Assembly (NCBI GenBank): GCA_003557805.1 | Contig: PWNY01000218.1 | Location: 1-7,918, forward strand | Length of the DNA stretch: 7,918 nt | Source: Bacteroidales bacterium | Lineage (GTDB): Bacteria > Bacteroidota > Bacteroidia > Bacteroidales > UBA7960 | Direction: 5' to 3' | In this document: piece by piece, positions 1-5,988 of the stretch | Position numbering within the stretch: the stretch's first letter is position 1 | Layout: each line of letters starts with the position of its first letter | Position numbers and translations under genes: made by a program | The notes under the pieces: generated by a model | Database searches by the model: none | Told to the model about the DNA's origin: nothing | What the model saw: the letters and a program-made list of their open reading frames with translations, nothing else

Positions 1-82
1 ACAATTCCCTGCCCTTACGGTCTTTCAGCCACTTCTGGGCCGGCTGATATACTGGGAAATGGTCATGAAGAGTGTAGTTTTC
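1..82 (-). pseudogene. C-terminal scrap resembling type ISP-like DNA methyltransferase (partial)
   Basis: Reading the minus strand from 82 to the window edge gives an open frame of 27 codons containing YQPAQKWLKDRKGREL. From memory, this motif resembles the target-recognition/C-terminal part of type ISP and related N-6 adenine methyltransferase-helicase proteins of Bacteroidota. Two in-frame TAA codons lie immediately upstream (the nearer at 83-85), and there is no ATG, GTG or TTG start in the frame, so this is not an intact 5' end. It is either a decayed remnant or a gene broken by a frameshift whose remainder runs off the left edge. The family call rests on one short motif and could be wrong. 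Confidence 0.4.
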
Positions 83-107
83 TTATTTTTAATGCTTCAA
101 ACTTACC

Positions 108-129
108 AAAAAATCCGGAAAAAACCGGA
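108..129 (-). terminator. Weak intrinsic-terminator-like hairpin with T tract
   Basis: On the minus strand the sequence reads TCCGG, six T, CCGGA, then six T. This is a 5-bp stem with a 6-nt loop followed directly by a T tract, about 83 bases downstream of the stop of the small gene at 212-595. The stem is short, so termination strength is doubtful. Confidence 0.3.
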
Positions 130-211
130 AAATCCTGCGCGGCAACCCTCTTTCGGGGCAGCTTAAAAAATAGTCAACCACAAAAACAATAAAGTCCGCA
201 ACAGAGGCAAC

Positions 212-595
212 TCAAGGTAGGTCAATGTAGAAGACCAGCCCACTGGATGTAGTGTCAGGGTTTGCCTTGGAATCGCTAATGGAAGCATTGGGCTCAAGGT
301 GTGTGCGTTGTTCAAGAACCCTGTTCAACTTGTTGCGGCTTTTGTTTTGGGCTTCCCACAGCCTCCGGTATTTTGGACTGAGTCTTTCCAGGAAGGAATC
401 GGGATATTCAATTGGCTCCGGGGGAACTTGCTGAAACATCGGGTGTCTTTCATTCCATTCTTCTATGATTTGTTCCGCGCTTATTGGGGGTGGAGGCTGG
501 TTAATCCCGTAATGGCTTTTTATGAGGCCGATGCTAACGGCTGCCAGGATAAGAAATGCATCCTTCACGAGTTGTTGACAATAGTGGTCGTCCAT
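212..595 (-). CDS. Uncharacterised small protein with N-terminal membrane segment
   Basis: This encodes 127 residues from the ATG at 595. A TTG five codons further upstream (610) is in frame, but the ATG is preferred. I do not recognise a family. Residues about 13-25 (FLILAAVSIGLI) form a hydrophobic stretch that could be a membrane anchor or an uncleaved signal. A run of four prolines follows (34-37), then a charged, probably helical region rich in Glu, Arg and Trp (about 39-100), and a polar tail. The composition (balanced acidic and basic residues, aromatic pairs) favours this strand over the overlapping plus-strand frame, whose translation looks unstructured. A sigma70-like promoter lies about 90 bases upstream and a weak hairpin with a T tract lies downstream, so it is probably a single-gene unit. 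The neighbours on both sides are gene fragments, so it may be a recently acquired or orphan gene. Confidence 0.55.
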   Translation of the reverse strand: MDDHYCQQLVKDAFLILAAVSIGLIKSHYGINQPPPPISAEQIIEEWNERHPMFQQVPPEPIEYPDSFLERLSPKYRRLWEAQNKSRNKLNRVLEQRTHLEPNASISDSKANPDTTSSGLVFYIDLP

Positions 596-686
596 GATAA
601 GAGCAGGCAAGTTGGTGAAACAAGTGATTTCTCAAGCCTGGGAAATCGATTAACTATTATTAAACAACGGACTATATCGCAATTAT

Positions 687-715
687 ATTATACGAAGCGC
701 ACATGATGGCGCCAA
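687..715 (-). promoter_or_regulatory. Sigma70-like promoter for the small gene at 212-595
   Basis: On the minus strand TTGGCG (715-710) and TATAAT (692-687) are separated by exactly 17 bases, placing a transcription start near 680 and leaving a leader of about 85 bases before the ATG at 595. The spacing and -10 box are ideal for a general bacterial promoter. Bacteroidota usually prefer a TAnnTTTG -7 element, which is not seen here, so the match may be fortuitous. Confidence 0.35.
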
Positions 716-729
716 AAGTTCAGTGCTTG

Positions 730-796
730 TGTTACCTCGTCTGGGGTTTAAAATTAGCTGGAACAGGGCTTGACCTGTCCGAAGTTTGAGGTAACA
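730..796. repeat. 67-bp element bounded by 9-bp inverted repeats, with inner hairpin
   Basis: TGTTACCTC (730-738) and GAGGTAACA (788-796) are perfect inverted repeats 49 bases apart. Between them, GG-A-ACAGG (760-767) and CCTGTCC (774-780) form a second stem of 7 bp with one bulged A and a 6-nt loop. It sits 37 bases past the stop of the FISUMP remnant and just before the promoter of the small gene. No T tract follows either side, so it is not a standard intrinsic terminator. It could be a small palindromic interspersed element, a recombination site or a structured RNA end. It does not fit the GTTRRRY/RYYYAAC core of integron attC sites. Confidence 0.5.
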
Positions 797-833
797 AATG
801 ACGATGACGTTGAATAAGAGCGCCTTTGTAACC

Positions 834-1259
834 CTAATCATCCTTAGTGGGCAATAGATCTCTAACGCATCGCACAGATAAACCAGCTGAACGGCTATGA
901 GTATAGGTGCCGGTATATGAATCCTCTATGTTTAAGAGCCATGAGGTGTCAGTGTTCACATTCTCAGTAGAAGACCAATAGGAGCCTCTGGACACCACAT
1001 AGTCGACATCACCCCTTATGCCACTGCGTTGACCAGCCACCGTCCACTTGAGGGGAGAATTGAAAGCCCCGGCGACGGTATTACTTGACTCCCAGCTATC
1101 TTTTTCCGTATGTAGCTCAGACCTGGTGGGTACACGCCAGCCGGGAGGGCATGGGTTGTTGATGCCATCTTCTCCCTGCCACAGCGCATTGTTCTGCGGT
1201 GAACGCCAATCCCAGTTTGGTTTCTTTAGTGCTATATGTGCAACTCGGTTCTTACTGCA
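834..1259 (-). pseudogene. FISUMP-domain protein remnant, N-terminus lost
   Basis: The frame is open for 141 codons but begins right after an in-frame TAG (1260-1262). The domain already runs upstream of the only likely start (GTG at 1040), so that GTG is internal. Recognisable FISUMP landmarks occur in order: WDWRSPQNNALWQGEDGINN (about residues 16-35), CPPGWRVPT (37-45), AGAFNSPLKWTVAGQRSG (63-80), SRGSYWSSTEN (90-100) and the family-typical end GLSVRCVRD (126-134), followed by a seven-residue tail. FISUMP proteins are usually secreted or surface-exposed lipoprotein-like proteins of unknown function. The missing part includes the signal peptide, any linker and the first roughly 80-100 residues of the domain. 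The region between 1260 and the stop of the next gene at 1392 shows no continuation in another frame, so a deletion rather than a single frameshift is likely. Confidence 0.8.
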
Positions 1260-1391
1260 CTATCGGGTGGTTTGGGTTATCATGCAACAGATAATTTTTA
1301 AAATCGACCGCCAAATTTATCCTGTTCAGTGCAAAGCATATTTAGCAGGAGATGTAATAGTTAAAACAAATCAACGTTTCAAATAACCAGA

Positions 1392-2384
1392 TTAATCGAT
1401 ATCCCTAAAACACCGGACACTAAAGCCGAGAGCCTTACTGCCGCCGTACCGATCCACACTTCCGTTGCTACTGTAAATGCTTCTGCTCCACGCAGATGTA
1501 CTGCTGTATCCTGTAGCACTCCACCAGCCTCCGTAGCCGCCAACACCGCCGAAATTTCCACCTGACCAACGGTGGCCGCAGGGAAGAGCAGAAAATCCAA
1601 ACTCATCGAATCCGGAGTGTGTGTCATGTGAGTTCCAGCGAGGATGCTCCGAAGTATCGCAATCGCCACCATCGGGATGACCAACCTGACGGCAAGATTT
1701 CAAGGCATTGCCGGCACCGTTGGGATTTTCCAACTCATTGGGAAAACCCCCGCTGACAACATAATTAACCAACGCTGTCCAGTCTGCATCGCTGGGTACT
1801 GACCATCCTTGTGGGCATAGCCCTCTGGAATCATCAACTGCATACCAATTGTAAAGCTTCCCATAGGCTTGCAGCATATCATCATCGTTGTTATAAATCG
1901 CATAAGCGCCTTCTGTGGTGCTTTCCCATTCAGCATTACTCAAGCCCGTGGATATAACATCCTCATTGTTATACCTGGTAACCCGAAGGTTCTCTGCCAT
2001 CCACTCCTGGTTGCCGATGATCACGGTTGGATACACGTGTCCATCAATGTCGGTTACAGTGCCCGGTTCGGGATCACCAATTTCGAGAGCTTCTTCTAAC
2101 GATTCAATACGTGCTAAGAGTTCTTCAAGCCCGGAAAATGATTCTGCATATAATGCATAAGGCACACTGTGAAATTTTGTAACCCCTGTAATTGTATAAT
2201 CCGTTCCGCCCATTGGGTCTGCCTCCGTTTTGAGAAAGTATGGCCCGGCTGACCAGTCAATCTCTGCAAACTGCCCTTCTGATGCATTACCTTCTCCGAT
2301 AATATAAGAAATGAGCCCATTTGAATTACTCATTGGATAATGGGTTTCAACATAAACGTCCACACCATCGGCGCTTCCTTGCAA
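1392..2384 (-). CDS. FISUMP-domain protein, 5' end truncated or decayed
   Basis: This encodes 330 residues if started at TTG 2384, but that start is probably not genuine. The frame stays open to 2453 and the extra codons continue the conserved N-terminal domain (ANSTIGIQVSILQGSADG), which in related Bacteroidota proteins follows a signal peptide and a YQAVIR-like motif. Both of those are missing, and a TAA lies at 2454-2456. Domain order from the TTG: conserved N-terminal beta domain with GPYFLKTEADPMGGTDYTIT (47-66) and SVPYALYAES (73-82); a short coiled coil (about 86-101); then the FISUMP domain with YPTVIIGNQEWMAENL (118-133), YGKLYNWYAV (174-183), LCPQGWSVPSDADW (189-202), WWSATGYSS (287-295) and FSVRCFRD (321-328). 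The role of such proteins is unknown; intact relatives are exported. Without a signal peptide this copy is probably non-functional or expressed only after repair. Confidence 0.75.
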   Translation of the reverse strand: MQGSADGVDVYVETHYPMSNSNGLISYIIGEGNASEGQFAEIDWSAGPYFLKTEADPMGGTDYTITGVTKFHSVPYALYAESFSGLEELLARIESLEEALEIGDPEPGTVTDIDGHVYPTVIIGNQEWMAENLRVTRYNNEDVISTGLSNAEWESTTEGAYAIYNNDDDMLQAYGKLYNWYAVDDSRGLCPQGWSVPSDADWTALVNYVVSGGFPNELENPNGAGNALKSCRQVGHPDGGDCDTSEHPRWNSHDTHSGFDEFGFSALPCGHRWSGGNFGGVGGYGGWWSATGYSSTSAWSRSIYSSNGSVDRYGGSKALGFSVRCFRDID

Positions 2385-2476
2385 TATACTGACTTGTATC
2401 CCTATTGTTGAATTGGCAAATAGCAGATGTGTTATTAAATCAGGATGTACGGATTATTCGGAAAAACCAAGAGTAG

Positions 2477-2493
2477 CCAGAATATTATTCTGG
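2477..2493. repeat. Short perfect inverted repeat between porP-like gene and FISUMP gene
   Basis: CCAGAAT and ATTCTGG flank a 3-base loop, giving a 7-bp hairpin 35 bases past the stop of the PorP-like gene. No T tract follows directly on the minus strand. It may help end the T9SS operon transcript, but this is weak. Confidence 0.3.
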
Positions 2494-2521
2494 TCAATTA
2501 GTATTTGTTTGTGACTGGGTG

Positions 2522-2539
2522 CCTTGTTTAAAAGCAAGG
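2522..2539. repeat. Hairpin overlapping the stop codon of the PorP-like gene
   Basis: CCTTGTTT and AAGCAAGG pair over 8 positions with one G-T wobble and almost no loop, spanning the TAA at 2528-2530. There is no following T tract. A role in 3'-end stability is possible but unproven. Confidence 0.25.
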
Positions 2540-3535
2540 ACACCTTGGTATCATTCGAGTTCTGTCATCTCGATCCAATAACCACGTAAGGCTGATTTCA
2601 TGAACACTATGTCGTACATCAGTAAACCCCGAAAACGAATGATCGTAACTATAGCCAATTTGTATTCTCTCCATTTTGAGACCGAGCAAAAAAACCAATG
2701 TATTTGAATTAGATAAGTCTTGTCGAAGCCAAGCTCCTGTAACTACCCTATCTAGTCCGACATAAGCACCGTAATTAATACGGATAAAAGGGTCCTGTAT
2801 CTGAAAGATGATGTTTGGCGAAATATAATAGTTTGATGATTGAGTATATATCCGCCCTGGAGAGTCTAAATTAAAATACATTCCGACATGCAATGTATGT
2901 TTAAGCATTAGCCTATGATCATTTTCAAATAACCCAATAGTTGGTTGATTGAGGTGATGAAATGCAAGTCCTCCATAAAAACGGTCATTATATATCAGCA
3001 AGCCAGTTGCAAAATCAAGTGCATGTTTCCAATCCTGGCTTGGAGGAGCTTGGCCTGGTGCAGCAAATATCAACCTCGACCAGCGAATATCCCTTCTATA
3101 ATATCCCGCCTGTGCACCAAAATTGACAAACCAATCTCTGTTTAGCTGAAGATGATAAGCATAAGTAAGCCCTAAAGTGTTGCCCCATAGCATATTCCCA
3201 ATGTAATCGCTGGTTGCAAAAAACCCCACCCCGCCGTAGAGTGCCGGAATCATTGAATCAAAACTGAAATTAAAAGTACTTATGTTGTTAACATCTGGAA
3301 GAGGATGGCTACGAACATTCATGACAGTCCGATGGCCGTTATGCGAACCGGTAAAGGCTGGATTTAGGTAAATTGGGGCTGCATAAAACTGCGAAAAGAT
3401 GGGGTCTTGTGCATAACAAAAACTTGCGTTGAAAAGCAAAAAACAAACCAATATTGGCATGCCAAACAACTTTATTCGTTTTTTATAAATAAAGGAGCTT
3501 TTATTAAGTAATGTTGTCATTTCTGTAATTTTCAT
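2528..3535 (-). CDS. PorP/SprF family type IX secretion system membrane protein
   Basis: This encodes 335 residues from ATG 3535. The N-terminus has a basic region (KKRIK, 18-22), a hydrophobic core (about 23-37) and a likely signal peptidase site after YA at 41-42. The mature chain starts with the family hallmark QDPIFSQFYAAPIYLNPAF (43-61). The rest alternates amphipathic strands typical of an outer-membrane beta-barrel (for example GGVGFFATSDYIGN, LGLTYAYHLQLN and MERIQIGYSYDHSFSG). Length and architecture match the family (about 300-340). In Flavobacterium johnsoniae, SprF acts with the T9SS to export the type B cargo SprB. PorP/SprF-like genes often sit immediately downstream of cargo genes with type B sorting domains, as here, where the cargo gene ends only seven bases upstream. 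The pair is therefore inferred to be co-transcribed and functionally matched. The C-terminus (RTRMIPRCPCF) is a short basic, cysteine-containing tail past the last barrel strand. Confidence 0.9.
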   Translation of the reverse strand: MKITEMTTLLNKSSFIYKKRIKLFGMPILVCFLLFNASFCYAQDPIFSQFYAAPIYLNPAFTGSHNGHRTVMNVRSHPLPDVNNISTFNFSFDSMIPALYGGVGFFATSDYIGNMLWGNTLGLTYAYHLQLNRDWFVNFGAQAGYYRRDIRWSRLIFAAPGQAPPSQDWKHALDFATGLLIYNDRFYGGLAFHHLNQPTIGLFENDHRLMLKHTLHVGMYFNLDSPGRIYTQSSNYYISPNIIFQIQDPFIRINYGAYVGLDRVVTGAWLRQDLSNSNTLVFLLGLKMERIQIGYSYDHSFSGFTDVRHSVHEISLTWLLDRDDRTRMIPRCPCF

Positions 3536-3542
3536 GGAATAA

Positions 3543-5063
3543 CTATCTTATTAACATAACAATTCCTGTGTGCTCATGCCGTGTACCGTCATAATACACA
3601 TAATTTACTTTGTAAACATATCCACCTGCCGGAGCTTTATTCCCGTTATAATTGCCATCCCAACCTACATCTAAGTCAGTTGATTGAAAAATTTTGTTGC
3701 CCCATCTGTTGAATATCTTCATTGAATATTCTTGAACCTCAAACTCAAATACTGGCTTAAAGGTTTGATTGGCTTGAATGTTGCTTGCAGGCATAAATGC
3801 ATTTGGCATGATTGATGGTTGTGGTGGCTGTGGAACCGCCTTTAGCAATGTCAATAAAGCCCAAATAGTGCTAAGAGTTTCAAACTGTATAGGAAATCCA
3901 CCCTGATCCCATGCCCCTGATGGTTTTTGGTTTTCGACAATAACAGTACTTACATCATCATACCAGTCAATTCTGGCCCCTTCCACGGTAATCTCATGAA
4001 TGTTTAAGGCAATAAAGCCTTTCATAATCGTTACTGTTGCAATGTATGAAGGCAAAACTTCAGGTGGAAGACCTCGCCAACCCAAGTCAAATTCTCCACC
4101 AGTTAACCCACTGGTTGGAGAATACCAGTGTCTTTCAAGAAACCCTATTGAACGAAGCACCCTTAAGGATGTATTCTCCTCACCAACAAGGTACATCATG
4201 TAAAGCAAATGTCCTACCTTATGAACATTGATCCAATCACTGTAGGGGGGTATTGCAGCAGATGAATAACCGGCACCTCCATAGTCCCAACTTTCCGGAT
4301 TATCCGTTTGCTGCATTATGTCTATGCTGGCATTAATGTTTTCTACCAAAGACTCTGGTAACTCAATTGACAAACGTTCAAAAGCATAACCCAAGCCCAA
4401 CGTTACCCAACCGGTGATTGAAAGATCGCCATTGTCAATATAGGGTCTGTAATACCAAGCACCAATACCAGGACCTGACCTAATCTGGGCGTAATCTAAA
4501 TAGTTAACAATGCGTTGTGCAGTTTCTCTGTATGTCAACCCGTTAAGGCTACTATTATTTGTATTAATTGGTTGATTTGTTTTTCCGCTCATAGCAATTG
4601 CCATTAAGACGGTACCCGGAACATAATTGCAGGCACCCTCTAATTCAGAAGATCCAAACCAAATGTGTTCATTTTCCGGATCATGATATGCTTGCGAAAG
4701 AATATAGTATAATCCTTCATTTATATTGTGGTAGTATTCATAGTTCATTGAATTTGGCCTCATCCCTATCTCTTCTGCGTAATGCCCAAGCACTGCAACA
4801 CCTAATCCAGTAGTACCTACGGGTGCATAAGCAGTCCATGAACCATCGTTCTCTTGCTGGTTAACAAGCCAAGAAACACCCAATCTTAGTGCCTCACTTA
4901 TTTGTTCAGGCGTTGCAGCGTTAGAAATTCGGTTCGTGTGCATGAAACAATATGTCAGGCATAAACATAAGCATATCCTGCTTAGGAAAACACTACTTAA
5001 ATAGTGATATTTTTGAAAACCTTTACGGTTAAAACAAAAAATATAAGAATCTACATTATTCAT
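3543..5063 (-). CDS. Secreted alpha/alpha-toroid protein with T9SS type B sorting domain
   Basis: This encodes 506 residues from ATG 5063. A hydrophobic, cysteine-rich segment (about 25-41, CLCLCLTYC) and a possible cleavage after SNA (48-50) form a long-n-region signal peptide. Residues about 52-410 resemble prenyltransferase/squalene-oxidase alpha-alpha repeats, with QW-type motifs NQQENDGSW (68-76) and VENQKPSGAWD (376-386) and helical stretches such as GWVTLGLGYAFERL (218-231) and FETLSTIWALLTLLKAV (394-410). No DXDD or other squalene-cyclase acid motif is visible, so catalysis is doubtful. A proline-rich linker (411-417) leads to a gliding-motility-associated C-terminal domain (about 419-506) with YSMKIFNRWGNKIF (446-459), GWDGNYNG (467-474), PAGGYVYKVNY (478-488) and a terminal GIVMLIR. 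Such domains direct export by T9SS and surface attachment. The gene is first in an operon with the PorP/SprF-like gene. Ligand or substrate is unknown; binding of polysaccharide or lipid is only a guess. Confidence 0.85.
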   Translation of the reverse strand: MNNVDSYIFCFNRKGFQKYHYLSSVFLSRICLCLCLTYCFMHTNRISNAATPEQISEALRLGVSWLVNQQENDGSWTAYAPVGTTGLGVAVLGHYAEEIGMRPNSMNYEYYHNINEGLYYILSQAYHDPENEHIWFGSSELEGACNYVPGTVLMAIAMSGKTNQPINTNNSSLNGLTYRETAQRIVNYLDYAQIRSGPGIGAWYYRPYIDNGDLSITGWVTLGLGYAFERLSIELPESLVENINASIDIMQQTDNPESWDYGGAGYSSAAIPPYSDWINVHKVGHLLYMMYLVGEENTSLRVLRSIGFLERHWYSPTSGLTGGEFDLGWRGLPPEVLPSYIATVTIMKGFIALNIHEITVEGARIDWYDDVSTVIVENQKPSGAWDQGGFPIQFETLSTIWALLTLLKAVPQPPQPSIMPNAFMPASNIQANQTFKPVFEFEVQEYSMKIFNRWGNKIFQSTDLDVGWDGNYNGNKAPAGGYVYKVNYVYYDGTRHEHTGIVMLIR

Positions 5064-5136
5064 TTTCGTCGTTTTGGTTAGTTGAGTCAGATTTATGCAA
5101 TCGAAAGTATTTATAGCAGATACATGCTGTATTTTG

Positions 5137-5165
5137 TATATATGGTTGCTAATTTATGAAAACAA
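5137..5165 (-). promoter_or_regulatory. Possible promoter of the T9SS cargo/PorP operon
   Basis: On the minus strand TTGTTT (5165-5160) and TATATA (5142-5137) are 17 bases apart, putting a start near 5130 and a leader of about 67 bases before ATG 5063. The region is very AT-rich, so such matches arise by chance. There is no clear TAnnTTTG element. Confidence 0.22.
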
Positions 5166-5193
5166 TTCGATCTATCTTAAAAATATTGCCAAT

Positions 5194-5382
5194 TTAACAT
5201 TTATATTTGTTCATGCCTCTGTCAATTTCCTCTACAATCTTAGTTTGATCCTCACATCCAAAGCACCACTCAGTATAAACACCAGGGTCACCACTGAACG
5301 GTTCACCCGAGTTCACGTTGACCCATTCAAGCCTTGCAACCTGGTCTGAGCCGCAATTTTTACAAATCTGTATGTAGTTCAT
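5194..5382 (-). CDS. Small zinc-ribbon-like protein
   Basis: This encodes 62 residues from ATG 5382. Two CxxC knuckles, CKNC (7-10) and CFGC (40-43), are spaced by 29 residues, as expected for a treble-clef or zinc-ribbon fold, with the intervening LEWVNVNSGEPF (18-29) forming probable beta strands. A further Cys ends the protein (62). Small Bacteroidota proteins with a similar WVNxNT...WC..C layout are known to me only as uncharacterised. The start is secure because the upstream gene's TAA (5386-5388) is separated from this ATG by three bases, so translation is probably coupled. The acidic tail (EDQTKIVEEID) follows the second knuckle. A role in nucleic-acid or protein binding is inferred from the fold only. 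Confidence 0.75.
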   Translation of the reverse strand: MNYIQICKNCGSDQVARLEWVNVNSGEPFSGDPGVYTEWCFGCEDQTKIVEEIDRGMNKYKC

Positions 5383-5385
5383 AGC

Positions 5386-5751
5386 TTAAAGTTTTACGGG
5401 TATAACATCATTACTTTCAAATCCATTTAATGACCGGTAGTGCACTGCTTCAGCAACATGTTCGGTCTTAATCTTTACCGAACCATCTAATCTGGCGATA
5501 CCGCCCGACATTAGAATAATCATGTTGTAATCGTGAAGCGCTAGGTCCAACTTCTCCCAGGCTGTTTTTATCAGTAGCCTGACTGTATTGACATTCTCAA
5601 ACTCCTTTGGAAGGGGTTTTTCGATAATCAGGTCTATGTGCCTGAGAATATCCTCCTTGTCAATTTGATTACCTGTGTTAACAACATCACTGAACTCTGG
5701 CCGGTGAATAAGGCACTGCACATCGCAGATGTTTGACTCCACGAAAAACAA
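5386..5751 (-). CDS. Mini-protein with magnesium-chelatase C-terminal (YifB/ComM-type) domain
   Basis: This encodes 121 residues if started at TTG 5751; GTG 5742 is an alternative. The frame is open without another good start back to a TGA near 5785. Residues about 59-110 match the C-terminal helical domain of YifB/ComM-type Mg-chelatase-like AAA+ ATPases: LLIKTAWEKLDLALHDYN (59-76), GGIARLDGS (84-92) and TEHVAEAVHYRSL (96-108). The upstream ILRHIDLIIEKP (35-46) resembles the LLDRIDLHIEV segment that precedes this domain in full-length proteins, but the roughly 50 residues normally between them are reduced to about a dozen. No Walker A or B motif is present, and the family is normally about 500 residues, so this cannot be an ATPase on its own. 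The arginine-rich YDRILKVAR segment of the family is replaced by YNMIILMSG. It is either a stand-alone regulatory descendant or a shrunken remnant. The tight coupling to the zinc-ribbon gene favours a living gene. Confidence 0.65.
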   Translation of the reverse strand: MFFVESNICDVQCLIHRPEFSDVVNTGNQIDKEDILRHIDLIIEKPLPKEFENVNTVRLLIKTAWEKLDLALHDYNMIILMSGGIARLDGSVKIKTEHVAEAVHYRSLNGFESNDVIPVKL

Positions 5752-5804
5752 GATGGTCTCGTGTCCTGAGAGCTTTGATGCCTTTGAAGTGGGTTGTCAA
5801 AAAT

Positions 5805-5912
5805 TTATTCAATACCAAGCCCAGCGCCAATCTGGGGAAGATTGTTGGCTTGCACTTGTATGCCGGCAGCAGATGCCTGTGGCTGGAATGCCAATGCAAC
5901 ATACACCGGCAT
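5805..5912 (-). other. Degenerate 35-codon frame upstream of the chelatase-domain gene
   Basis: The minus strand reads MPVYVALAFQPQASAAGI... and ends GAGLGIE at TAA 5805-5807. The reading is protein-like and its open frame extends a few codons upstream of the ATG (SCQG) to a TGA. A second frame on the same strand, from about 5989 to 5925, reads KDSDFYGTSVRI and would join it if a single base near 5922 were removed. This looks like a short ORF or repeat unit broken by a one-base insertion. I do not recognise a function; it may instead be an interspersed non-coding sequence. Confidence 0.3.
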
Positions 5913-5954
5913 CCCCTGGCAACTTAATTCTCACCGAAGTCCCGTAAAAATCAC

Positions 5955-5962
5955 TATCTTTG
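5955..5962 (+). promoter_or_regulatory. Bacteroidota-type -7 element TAnnTTTG for the PD-(D/E)XK gene
   Basis: TATCTTTG matches the Bacteroidota -7 consensus exactly and lies 26 bases before the ATG at 5989, implying a start near 5969 and a short leader. A matching -33 TTTG/TTG element is not obvious at the usual distance. If correct, the transcript begins downstream of the in-frame ATG at 5794, which supports 5989 as the true start. Confidence 0.4.
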
Positions 5963-5988
5963 GCTATCAACTTCAAAAAGCCCCAGCC

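Noticed and set aside
299..706. Plus-strand frame of 135 codons
   Set aside because: It is antisense to the more protein-like minus-strand gene at 212-595 and runs through its promoter region; no recognisable features.
730..796. Integron attC recombination site
   Set aside because: The ends are inverted repeats of suitable spacing, but they do not fit the RYYYAAC/GTTRRRY core sites and no integrase is present.
1048..1386. Plus-strand frame of 112 codons
   Set aside because: It is the complement of clear FISUMP coding sequence on the minus strand.
2460..2566. Short minus-strand frame overlapping the end of the PorP-like gene (ending LATLGFSE)
   Set aside because: It has no ATG, overlaps a well-supported gene and is about 35 codons; protein-like appearance alone is insufficient.
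5794..5988. N-terminal extension of the PD-(D/E)XK gene from an upstream ATG
   Set aside because: The 65 extra residues look like an accidental translation antisense to another protein-like frame, a TAnnTTTG element lies inside it, and MKKLAIGVDDF is the expected family start.
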